NCBI GenBank assembly: GCA_963575745.1
Contig: CAUYUJ010017793.1
Location: 468,501-532,500 of the forward strand
Source: Prorocentrum cordatum
Taxonomy: Eukaryota; Sar; Dinophyceae; Prorocentrales; Prorocentraceae
Direction: 5' to 3'
DNA length: 64,000 bases
Shown: in pieces, positions 10,288-20,300 of the stretch
Numbering within the stretch: position 1 is the first letter of the stretch
Layout of the letters: each line of letters begins with the position of its first letter
The notes under the pieces: generated by a model
What the model was told of the DNA's origin: nothing
Databases searched by the model: none
The model's input: only the letters and a program-made list of their open reading frames with translations
Program-made: the position numbers and the translations under genes

Positions 10288-10489
10288 ATCCGCCGATCCG
10301 GCGTGTGAGTTTCAAGGAGTCTCAGCTACAGCCTCGAGGCTGAGCTTCAGCCTCTGGGGGGGTCGCCGGGGTGGCTCTGCCGGGGAAGGGGGGGTGGGGG
10401 GGGGGGGGGGGGTGCGAGTTTCCGGCGAACCCCGGGGCCGCTCCGGGGGAGTGGAAGATAGGGGGGGGGGGGGCGCCATGCTCCGCTTT

Positions 10490-11115
10490 TTCCGGCGCTT
10501 TGGAGGAGGGGGGGGGCCCAAGAGACCCCCAAGGGGTTCCAAGAGGGCCCCGAGTCGCCGAAAAATCGCTCCAAGACGCCCGAGATGGCCTCCAGACGGC
10601 CCAAGGTGTCTCCAAGACGCCCCAAGAAGCTTCCAAGAGGCCTCCCAAGAGGGCCCCAAGAGGCCAGAATCGTTGATTTTCATTGGTTTTCTCAGGGTTT
10701 TTAGCGTTCTTGCCTTTTCGGGCGTCCGACGCTCGAAGACGGCCCAAGAGGCCCCCAAGTCCGTCCCAAGACGGCCCACGATGCTTCCAACACGGCCCAA
10801 GAGAGCCCCAAGACGGCCCAAGAGGGCCCCAAGACGGCCCAAGAGGGCCTCTGGACAGCCCAAGAAGGCCCCAAGAGAGCCCCAAGAGGGGCCCAAGAGG
10901 GGGACCACGAACCGAAAGAACCGAGCTTTCCGCCCCAAGAGGCCCCCAGGAGGCCCCAAGAGACCCCCAAGGGGCCCCAAGAAGCCCACAAGAGGCCCAA
11001 AAGAGGTTCCAAGAGGCCCCAAAACAGCTCCCCAGAGGCCTCCAGACTGCCTCCGGCAGGCCCCCGGTTTCTTCCGCGGCACCGCCCAGGGCGCCACCGG
11101 CAGGATGTCCTCCGT
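10490..11115 (+). repeat. Family A-type degenerate array, copy 3
   Basis: AAGAGGCCCC and CAAGACGGCCC words with a T-rich break near 10670-10715 that parallels the break at about 525-555 in copy 1. The long frames on both strands here are repeat products. Confidence 0.7.
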
Positions 11116-11239
11116 CTCATCGTTTTCCTTCAAGTTATCGCCTCTTCCTCATTCTCCTCCTCCTCCTCTGCGACCTCACTCCTATCCCTCAACGATCGCG
11201 TCACCGAGTGCCTCTTCTTTGAAACATCCTCGCTCTTCA

Positions 11240-11500
11240 AACGCACATCCATACACACATGCATACATACCTACATTTAAACACATTTGCATACATAGAA
11301 AAACAATCTTCCAGACATACATACTTACATTCACACACATACACACATATTATCATACACACATACAAACATACATACAAACTAAATACATACATACGCG
11401 CACAAGCATACATACATACATACGTACCTACACACAGGCACACATGATCAATGCATGCATACATGCATGCACGCGTACATACACACACATATATCGTGAA
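11240..11500 (+). repeat. CATA tetranucleotide array, imperfect
   Basis: Runs of CATACATA and CACA with interruptions. Confidence 0.9.
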
Positions 11501-11564
11501 ACTCACCGCGTGCTCGAAACTTGAGAGAGACCGCGGGAAGTCGAGAGAAGCCGCGGAACGAGGC

Positions 11565-11611
11565 CTCTACTACTACTACCACTACTACCACAACCACTAC
11601 TACTACTACTA

Positions 11612-11643
<32 letters not shown>

Positions 11644-11695
11644 GCTACTACTACTACTACTACTACTACTAATACTACTACTAGTACTACAGGAG
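11565..11695 (+). repeat. ACT triplet array
   Basis: About 40 TACTAC/CACTAC units with a few interruptions. Confidence 0.95.
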
Positions 11696-11859
11696 CGTTT
11701 CCCAACTAGTATGTGTGTGTGGGTGATGCTGTGTGCGCATGTCTGCGGCGCAGGTTCAGTGGTGTGACTGTGTGTGTGCGTTTGAGTGTGCGCCCATAAT
11801 TTCTGCGTCTGGAGAATAACCCCGAGCGACCCGGATCGGCGGCACTGGCCGAAGGCCAC

Positions 11860-11905
11860 TACAATCAGAATTTGACCTCCCAAGAGTTGCATCCCAAGCG
11901 ATGGC
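11860..11905 (+). repeat. Family F right-end fragment
   Basis: CAGAATTTGACCTCCCAAGA and GTTGCATCCC match the right end of the F copies. Confidence 0.5.
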
Positions 11906-12357
11906 TTCTGAGAAGCCGGGTGACCTCCTGAGAAAGGCTGCCCCCTCGCATTTCCCTCCCAGGCTCGCCGCCGAGCAAGAAACGTACGCGCCCAACCAAG
12001 CGAGCAAAGGCCACATGCATCTAGAAGGACGCGTCGGTAGACTCGACGCTGCGCCATTGGCAACCGAGAGGAAAATCAAAGTGCGTGCAACATTCCAGCT
12101 GAAGGCGGAAGAAAAGGGCGGGAGAGAGATTACCCATCGGCCGGGAAGTAGGTAAAAACATGGAGCAAGAAGGCGTTGAACAAATATTGGATTCCGTCCG
12201 CCCCCTTGGGAGGACGGAAACATTGAAGCCACTCGATTGTTGAAGTAGGAAGGCGCTCAAAGTAGATTGGAATCTGGGGATCGAAAAATACCTACTTCAT
12301 CGACCGATGGGCACATATGACACAAACGAGAGGGAGGCTCAAAAGTGTCACGCTTAG
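11906..12357. other. Unique sequence, no gene seen
   Basis: Balanced composition; contains GGCGCTCAAAGTAGATTGG near 12254, a word that recurs in altered form near 38500 and 49425. Confidence 0.35.
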
Positions 12358-12511
12358 GTCGGGCATGTCCTCCTACAGTCGGATGTTGAAAGAAAAAATA
12401 GAAATAATCGAAACGTATGCAACAATGATCCAACATACTCAAAAAAACGTATCCCGACTATTTTGATTGACTAATTTTGAATATTCCCCATGTAGAAAGA
12501 TGGGCCCGACT
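12358..12511. mobile_element. Family I MITE, copy 1
   Basis: Ends TCGGGCATGTCC-TCCTACAG and, inverted, TCGGGCCCATC-TTCTACA. The interior is A/T-rich and matches 45922-46072 (AATAGTC-like words, ATATTCCCCATGTAGA). Confidence 0.75.
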
Positions 12512-13805
12512 GAATATTACGCTATGTTGTACACTTCAACTGCCCCTCGTTGCCGGAGCCGACCACGGCGGCGACGACCAGCCCACTTTTTGGGGGGCGC
12601 ATCCCTGTCTTGACATACACTTTGCCTCACCAGCTACTGATTTCCACCTGTCGAGATGTTCTCCTACAGTTGTTGTTTGCCTTTCACATGGGAGGTCTGG
12701 CAGATGTCTCCTGCGCTTGCTTCAAAACCTCCAGTGATGACTCTGGACACATCGGAATACGCCAGACCACGAACATGCATACGGCCCCCCAGTCCACGAG
12801 AACAGCCTCGTGATACGAACGTTCGTGCAATGTGCACTTTCGAAACCAACGTGGATTCGTGCATATGTCCGTCGTTCTTGCGCTCCTGAGGAATCGGCAG
12901 TGCTTGTTTTGGATCGACTCTCAAGCGAACAAAAAAGGAGGCTTCGCGTTTGCCACCCTGAGGGCTCGTTGGGAAAAACTGCCTACGGTGCAACATCGAA
13001 CGAGCATCGTCGACGATGGAACCGCAGGCGCAGCGGAGAGATGAAGTGTACAGTGCGGAGCGCCCCCTAGCGGACCCGAGTAACGACAGCGCGATGTTTT
13101 TACGCGTTCCGGTGCGTGAGGTCGCCTGCGCGCTGTGGACTCTTTTCGTCTGAGACCTCCTCTGCGGCCGCCTCTCCTGCATCCTCCTCTTCTTCTTACT
13201 CTTGATTCTTGTTCGTATCCGTATGATTCTAATTGTTTCTTCCACGAAATATTAGTATGATTATCCTGATCATTCTTATCATTCGTCCCCTTCTTCTGAT
13301 TATTGTTCCTATGATTGTTCCTCCTCCTTCTCCTCCTCATCTGCTTCATGACGAACGAACAACACGCAACTATACCCATAGATGAGACGGAGGGGGCTAT
13401 GGAAGCCTCCCCCACAGGGTCCGACAACCCGCACGCATACCCATAGCCAGTCCTCCTCCCTCCGACCCTCCTCTGGGTATGGGCGTGTGTTGATCTTTGG
13501 TCATCCAAGTGTATCCCTAGCCCGTGTATCGGTGTCCACAGCCCTTCTTAGTCTCCCCAGCTAGTTGGCCCGCCAGCTGTTTGACGCTTGAACGTGTTAA
13601 CGACCGCTCTGGCTGCTGACAGGCAAATGTTTAACGCTTCTGTTTCGACGTTTTTCGTTCCAATTCCGGCATCGTGGGTGCTCCCCGGTTGCGTCGCCGC
13701 GTTCCTGTTACCGGCTCCGTCTCCGAATTCCAATCCCGGCGCCGCGTTTGCCCCGCCTCTGGGAGCCTGTGCTTTACCGCTTTCATGTTCCAGCAACAAT
13801 CCTTT
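12512..13805. other. Unique sequence, no firm gene
   Basis: Moderate open frames occur on both strands (for example plus 12550-12813 and minus 12664-13245), but codon third positions are unbiased and there is no domain. The pyrimidine-rich stretch at 13140-13350 is compositionally odd. Confidence 0.4.
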
Positions 13806-13971
13806 CGGCGGTGGACAAACCTCCCTTCAGTAAACCACCCTTCAGTGCCAAAAACAAGGGACCGAAACCGACGGACCTGGACCCGCAAAAATGACGGCCG
13901 AGACGCCCCCTCGCGAACCGAAAACAACCAATTCGCCAACCGACATGCCAGGGCAGGCCTATCAGCCTCCG
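13806..13971. mobile_element. Family C MITE, copy 4, with target duplication
   Basis: Starts CGGCGGTGGACAAACCTCCC and ends GGCCTATCAGCCTCCG, inverted to each other with mismatches. ATCCTTT at 13799-13805 and 13972-13978 flanks it. Interior GACCGAAACCGACGGACCT matches copy 5. Confidence 0.75.
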
Positions 13972-14181
13972 ATCCTTTTGAACACGGTGAAAAAACAAGC
14001 CCTGCCGATTGTGGGGCCCACGAGGGCTGCGCCCGAGAACTCGGGCGCGCAACGTTCCGCCGACTGCGGCGGCCGCCTCCCGCCGCCTCGCCCGTTTCCA
14101 AGACCGAGTCGACGGCGGCACCCACGGCACCGCGGCGGCGGCGGCGGCGGCGACGACAGACAAGAGCCAGGGTACTTGGGG

Positions 14182-14386
14182 GCCTCCCAGATGGGGTCCG
14201 AGTAGACGGGGTCGAGGACTCGCGCCGCATCACCGATACATCGGCGAAGCATCGGAGAGGTCAGCGATGCATTGGCACCGTCAGCGTGGACAAACTCTGG
14301 CTCCACATCGGGCCGCATGGTCGGTGCACCGCAGGTGCAGAGCGATCCTCCGACCCCATCTACCAGGACACCCTTTGAGGGGCCTG
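14182..14386. mobile_element. Family J element, copy 1
   Basis: Left GGCCTCCCAGATGGGGTC and right GACCCCATCTACCAGG-type end are inverted; the inside carries the ATCGGCGAAGCATCGG words. Confidence 0.65.
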
Positions 14387-14432
14387 AAGTTCAAAGATTG
14401 GCGATAACGCCTGTTACTGGCCCCGCCATCCG

Positions 14433-14545
14433 TGGGAAAAACACACACACACAAACCTGTGGGAAAAACACACACAGTGGGAAAAAACACACACACAGTG
14501 TGTGTGTGTGTGTTTCCCCACAGTGTGTGCGTTCTTTTCCCACAC
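14433..14545. repeat. CA/TG inverted repeat, hairpin
   Basis: GTGGGAAAAAACACACACAC (14477 on) pairs with the GTGTGTGTTTCCCCAC arm ending at 14521. Outer copies of GTGGGAAAAACACACA and the reverse TTTTCCCAC extend the fold. Confidence 0.7.
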
Positions 14546-14574
14546 CCCCCTTGGGCACCACGCACAAGTGGCCC

Positions 14575-14905
14575 TAGGCAAGAGTGACCGCTGGTGCGCG
14601 GCTCGAGGTGAAGAGGCTGGGACAACCCCTATGCAGGCGCGCAGGCCGCGGCTGCCGTCTCGTATTCCATGAGATCGGGGTGCCCCGTTGGGCCCGCACC
14701 AATGTCGGCCCGCAACAAACCTCCCTCTAGTAAACCTCCCATTCATGAAAACGGCCCGGGACCGAAACCGACGGACCTAGACCCGCAAAAAGAACGGCCG
14801 CGACGCCCCCTCGCGAAGCGAAAACGGCCAATTCCTGAGTCGACGTGTCAGGGTAGGAGGTCTGTCCACCCCCGCACCAATGGTCACTCCGGCGAAGTGC
14901 CACTC
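14575..14905 (+). repeat. Family T, copy 1, split by a C element
   Basis: AAGAGTGACCGCTGGTGCG and GGGCCCGCACCAATG match 16185-16340. The T sequence resumes after 14882 as GTCACTCCGGCGAAG. Confidence 0.6.
14705..14874. mobile_element. Family C MITE, copy 5, 8 bp target duplication
   Basis: 170 bp element with TCGGCCCGCAACAAACCTCC at the left and GGTCTGTCCACCCCCG at the right. CACCAATG stands at 14697-14704 and again at 14875-14882. The uninterrupted T copy at 16305-16325 reads GGGCCCGAACCAACTGTCAC, showing the empty site. Confidence 0.88.
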
Positions 14906-15342
14906 TTGCACACGGTCAACTCCCCCTCCACCCCCCCCGGATCACGTCCCGATTCGCGCTGGCGCCGACTTGGCAGGCATCCCCAGGAGGCACACGCGGA
15001 CATCGTGACGCGACCCGCCCCCGCCCTCCCTCGCCCCGCACGGTCGGGCCCGTGGTCGACAGGGGACAAAAAGAAAGGGTCTCTCCAACGGCGGCGGCGG
15101 CGGCCCTGACGACGACGACAACGACGCCGGCGATGACGCCATCTGCGGCGGCGGCGAAGACGACGACGGCGGCGGCGATGACGAGGACGGACGTCGTCCA
15201 TAGGCCTCCACATCCCGGAGGCCCCGAGAGGCTTCTGGTCGTGGAGGCTCAGGAGCGCGCACCCAGATACCCCAAGCATCGATCCTCGATCGATCGATCC
15301 TCGGACCTGGGTCCTCATCCCCAGGCGGCCGCAGCGGCGACG
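14906..15342. other. CGG/ACG triplet-rich stretch, no gene seen
   Basis: From about 15085 to 15195 the sequence is built of GGCGGC, ACGACG and GATGAC triplets. Nothing else stands out. Confidence 0.5.
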
Positions 15343-15512
15343 AGTATGTTGCCCCCATCATACTTAATGACCACATCCCAGAAATACTTACGCGCACCCA
15401 AAATAATATCGCAACAGTGTCGAACGAATATCGCCCCCCAGGGCCCGACACGGGAAACTCCTCCAAATTCGTTACTTTCTAGATGTTCGAAATTATTCCG
15501 GTGATCGCGGCT
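15343..15512 (+). repeat. Family E, copy 1
   Basis: Shares CCCATCATACTTAA-like, CGCACCCA, CAGTGTCGAACGAATATCGC, AGGGCCCGAC and GATGTTCGAA landmarks with 26653-26826 and 28992-29167. Confidence 0.6.
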
Positions 15513-15669
15513 AAAGTAAGTCGGAAAATCATAAGGCAACGACAACAGGCTGGCGACGGAGGAGGCGGCGCCGACATGCGCCGACACAATCTGTCCCATC
15601 CGCGGCCCCAAAAAGGTCCCGACCGCTTCCCCTGGGCGAGTTTTTCGCCCCGGATCCACGCCTGATGGT

Positions 15670-15892
15670 CCTGAAAGGGGACCCCAGAATCGAATCGATA
15701 AGTCGGAACGGCGATCGAAATGAATCGGATCGGCGGAAATCGGCAGCTGAATCGGGAAAAGTCGAATCGGCAGAAATCGGCAGGCTAGTATGCTTCCAAT
15801 CAGAAACCGGAACCCAAATCTGAATCCCAAGTCGAATCGAATCAGAATCGGATGCAATCGAAACCGAATCGAATCGAATCGGAGGATTCGAA
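15670..15892 (+). repeat. AATCG-based degenerate minisatellite
   Basis: GAATCGAATCG, AAATCGGCAG and GAATCGGA words fill the interval. Confidence 0.75.
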
Positions 15893-16179
15893 ACGAGCCC
15901 TGGTCCTGGTGCCCGATCACGGGCCCCCAGAGGCCGACAAGGAACACCGCGCGGATTTCAAAAACCTGACCGTCGGCCCGTATAGGGAGGATGCGCGATA
16001 CGGATGCAGGGGCCTTAAAAGGCCGTTTCGACGCTTCTCGAGCAGGGCGCGGCCAGCGCGATCGGTCAAGGATGGACTGGGGAAGCAAGGATGCAAGGGT
16101 AAGCTTGGAGCATCGCTCATCCTTACTGTGCGGGCTGACTGCATCATCGGGACCCGGGTCGGCAACACGCAGGAGTGAC
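15893..16179. other. Unique sequence, no gene seen
   Basis: Nothing recognisable on either strand. Confidence 0.4.
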
Positions 16180-16340
16180 CCTGGGTAATCAAGAGTGACC
16201 CTTGGTGCGCTGCTTTTTGGAGGCCGCGGGGGAACCGAACACGAGCGCGCAAGACGCTACTACCGCATCGCGTGCGGCGATCGGGGGACCCCAGTGGGCC
16301 CGAACCAACTGTCACTTCGCCGAAAAGTCGCGATTACGTG
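16180..16340 (+). repeat. Family T, copy 2, uninterrupted
   Basis: Aligns with 14575-14704 and 14883-14905, without the C insertion. Confidence 0.6.
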
Positions 16341-17104
16341 TAGTCGAACCCGGGACGGAGACAACGACAGCGGCAACGGCAGCGACGACGGCGGCGGAGG
16401 CTCCCCGCGCGCGCTCGGCGCGGCCCATTTGCGGAGAGCAGCCTCCTCGCGCACGGGCGTCGCCGCGGTCGCCACCCGACGCCGACGTAACCGGGCCGCT
16501 TGCCGGCGCCGCGCCGTCGTCCTCGTCGTCACCGCCGGCGCCGCGACTCCTCAGCGCCAAAGTCGACGACGCCGTCGTCGTCGCGTCGCCGGCGTCGCCT
16601 CGACGGTGTGGTCGACGGCGAGGAATCGCGGGCGATGACGATCGACGACCCTCGACGAGGGAACCAAGATGATTACGACGAGCGACGACAGTGACCATGA
16701 CGAGCGACGACAACCTATGCCAAACGACGACGACCTACGACGACGAGCCACCACAAAGAGGACCGACGACGACGACCGAGGACGCGACCAACGACGACCG
16801 ACGTTTTTTTTCTCTCGACCTCTGGTGAACGCGCACACCGTGGCCGTGCCAACCACGTTCGGGCACTCGCAAAAATCCGCCGACCCTGTCGGCGTGTGGA
16901 AGAGGCTGTTCCGTTTGAGCAAGAGGCGGGGGAGGAGGAGGAGGAGGAGGAGGAAAAACGCGGCGAGCAGACATACCCATGCAGGAGGAGAGGGGGGAAG
17001 GGAGGCGGCAAAGGAGCAGCAGGCAAGCAAGCACGCACGACGGGGGCGGGCGGGGGGCGGGGAGGGCGAGGGTCGTCGGTTGCGTACGGGTGGTCGTCGT
17101 GGGT
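16341..17104. other. CGACGA-rich stretch, no gene seen
   Basis: Triplet-like GACGACG and GCGGCG words dominate 16380-16790; a GGA run lies at 16925-16955. Long frames in several registers are repeat products. Confidence 0.5.
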
Positions 17105-17345
17105 CGTCGTGCCACTGGGGGTCGTCGCGAGTCGTCGGGGGAGGGGCGGAGGGTCGTCGTGGGGCTGGGGCGGAGGGCCGTCAGGGGAAGGGAGGGTCGT
17201 CGCGGGGCAGGGGCGGGGGGCCGCGGGGCCGGGGCGGAGGGCCGTCGGGGGCTGGGGCGGAGGGTCGTCGTGGGGCTGGGGCGGAGGGTCGACGGGGGGA
17301 GGGGCGGAGGGTCGTCAGGGGAAGGGAGGGGCGGAGGGCCAGCCG
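17105..17345 (+). repeat. G-rich minisatellite, unit about 24 bp
   Basis: GGGGCGGAGGGTCGTC(G/A) alternating with GGGGCTGG or GGGAAGGGA. It lies directly downstream of the stop codon of the minus-strand reverse transcriptase frame. Confidence 0.8.
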
Positions 17346-17359
17346 GAGCCGACGGCGAA

Positions 17360-20300
17360 TCACACGGCGTCGGCTGCGGCCGCCGCCGTGGCCGCTGCTA
17401 GGCGCGCCGCCGCCGCGCCCGTCGACGGCTGCAGCCGCCGCAGCACCGCCCGCGCGTTCTCCCGATGAAGGGAGATTGAGAGTCGCTGGGCGTGCCGGTC
17501 CGCCACTACGGCGGCTTCCTCCCCGGTGGCGTCAGCCACCCGCTTGGCCAGGATCGCGAAAGCTCTCCTGGCCTCGCGCCCCCACCCGCCACCGTGGGCC
17601 TCCACCACCATGGGTATGAAGGTGAGGCCCTGCGCCACGCACTGGCGCTCGGTGTCCTGGTGCAGCCGCTTGAACTCCTCGTAGCGCTCCGTGGCCGCGC
17701 TGGGGGACGCGGCGGAGGCGGGGAGGAGGTCGGCGCGAAGCCCGGAAGTGACGGCGAAGTCCCAGGCTGCTGGCACCCCGTTGCGCCACCTGGGCAGGTA
17801 GACGTCAGCGGGGCGGCGGTCGCCGGCGTCCAAGTCCTGCCCGTCCAGCTCGCCGCCCGGCGGCCCCTCGTTGGCGGCGCGCGGTGGAAGGAGCCCTGGC
17901 CGCTCCAGCTCTGCCCCCGCGAAGCCGGCCGCCTGCGCGTCAAAGAACCCCTGGTTCCGGAGCGCGTTGTGCCGCTTTGTCCTGTCGCCCCGGCAGGAGC
18001 AGGCAACGGCGTGGTCCAGCCAGACGTCCATCACCTCTCCGCAAGCGGGGCAGAAGTCCTCCCGGTCGAGGAACTGGACTCGGAGTCGTCGCTGAACCGC
18101 CACCTGGCAGAGGCCGTGCTGGAGGCGGGTACCCGCGGCCTCGCTGGGCGGCGCTTGGAGGTAGGCGCCGGCGCCGGGCGCCTGGAGCAGGCTCCGGTGC
18201 GCCTGCGTGGCGACCGAGGCGCCCGAGCGGAGGCTAGCGAGCGCCGCGTCGTCAACAGCGTCGCTGAGTTTTTGCTGGTTGCCGTGCTGCTCCAGGTCGA
18301 AGGCCACCCTGTCCGCGTCCGAGACGAGGGCGTTGTGGGCCTGCACAACGTTCGCGAGCGCGCCCCCGTCGTGCCCTGCCTCGTCGGTGTAGCCCGGGTA
18401 GAGCTGCCTGCAGAGGGCGGAGCAGGCGGCCCGGGAGGCAACGTAGGCTGCGGCCGCGTGCTGTTCGCCTGAGCGCAAGCCGAGGCCCCCCTTCCGCAGC
18501 TTGAGTTGCGCCTGCCGCCAGGACGCGTCGGTGAGCGAGCAGCCAGCCACCTGCTCGAGGCAAGCCCTCGCCCTGTCGTCCAGCTCCTGCAGGGCCGCTG
18601 TGTGCGCGGTGGGCGGCACTACCCGCGCGCTATAGCCCAGCTTGCAGAACGACGCACACTGGCGCAGGAGGTGCAGGCCGACCTGCGCGTCCTCCAGTGC
18701 CCCCAGCGTGTCCAAGAGTTCCTGCGCCGCAGAGACCCGATTCTTCGTGTGCTGGCAGCAGAAGGCGTCGTCGCCGACGGGCGCCCCGAGGAGCTCGAAA
18801 CTCCTGTCCGTGCGGAGGCGGAACCCCTGCGGGAAGGCGTTCAAGTCTACTGTGCTGTCAGCGCCGCCGGCTGGGACCACCTCGCACTTCCCAGGCCCGG
18901 TGCTAAGTTCGAGTCCCACCGCTGCGAGGGCGGCGACCAGCTCGTGGAGGAGGTGCGCCACGGCGCGCCAGTCGCCCGCCAGAGTCCCGTCGTCCAGGAA
19001 GAACACCTTGAGGTCGACCTGGCCCGGGGGTGCGGGCCGGGCAGGGTGGGGAGCGGCGTGAAGGACCTGTTCTGCGCACCGCTGGAGAGCCAGCGCGAAA
19101 AGCAAAGGTCCAAGAGGGTCGCCTTGCTGGACTCCGCACTCCGAGCGGATCCTGTGCTTGCCGAGGCGGAGGAAAGACGGGCGCGAGTAGCACCAGTCGG
19201 CCCACGGCGCCAAGCAGGGGAATTCCTCGTGGAGGGCCTGGAGGAGAGCCTGTCTGTCTAAGGTGTTGAACGCGTTGGAGAGGTCAAGCTTGACGAAAAC
19301 CTTCTCGCGGTGCCCCAGGTTGCGCGCCCACCACTGGCGGGCGACGTGGACAACCGCCTCGGCCCCTCCAGGCACCGCGACGCCGACTTGGAGCGGCGCC
19401 AGGCGGTCGCGCGCCGCGTCGGCGACCTCGCGGCACAGACACTTCCCAACAAGGCGCCGGAGCGTCTCACCGACGGCAACGGGCCGCAAGCCACCACCTT
19501 TCTTTGGGAGGGCCACCAGGGAGGCGCCGGCGAAACATTCAGAAACGGAGGCGGGCGCGTGGCCGCAAGCGAGGAGGGCGACCAAGCTGCGCAGCTGTCC
19601 GGTGACCTCGTCCCTGTGCGCCGCCGTGCCGAGGGCGTCCTTCAGGTGCTGTGGCCGGAGGCCCGTGGGCCCGGCGGCCGAGCCCCGGGGGAAAGCCCGG
19701 ACCTCCTTCGCCACCACGGTTTCGTCGACCTGCAAGGCGGCCGCGGCGTGCACGGCAGGAAGGGCGGCCAAGTCCACAGGCTGACGACTCTGCGGATGCT
19801 TGCGGCGCATCTGCTGAAGGACGTCGCGGGTTACGGCCGTCGGCGGCTCGCTAACCAGACTGGAGCAGCTCTTGGAGTATTGCGCGTCAGCAGCAAGCTC
19901 CAGACACCTTCTGGCCTTGTCGGCGGCGGTGGCGCTTCGCTTGGCCGGGCGTCGCTCCGTGGTCTCGGCCCAAAGGGAAGCCCTTTCGCCGTCCAGCCAA
20001 CGCCTGCAGAGCTGCCTCGTCTCCGCCTCGGCCGCGTGCCGGCTGCCGCGCCCTCCCCGGGTGTGGGGACGCAGCACGCACTTGGGCAGCATAGCCAGCT
20101 GGACCCAAGCCGCCTCGCTGTTGGTGTGAACGACGAGGGCCGTGGCCTGCGTCAGGCACCGCGCCCAGAGGTCCCGAGCACCCTTAGGGACGTACTTCTT
20201 CGTGCCGGCCTGGCTGGCAAAGACCTCTTCCAGTGAAGGCAACCCTCGCGGCGGGGGCGGCTCAGTGTTGAGTGCAGCCGGCGCGGCGTCGGCGGCCGCA

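Noticed and set aside
10394-11524. 376-codon plus frame rich in Pro, Lys and Arg
   Set aside because: Translation of the family A array and CATA repeat.
12550-12813. Plus frame with RIPVLTYTLPHQLLISTC
   Set aside because: No codon bias, no motif; the opposite strand is also open.
16335-16360. GTCGAACCCGGGAC as a tRNA T-arm
   Set aside because: No matching acceptor or anticodon arm around it.
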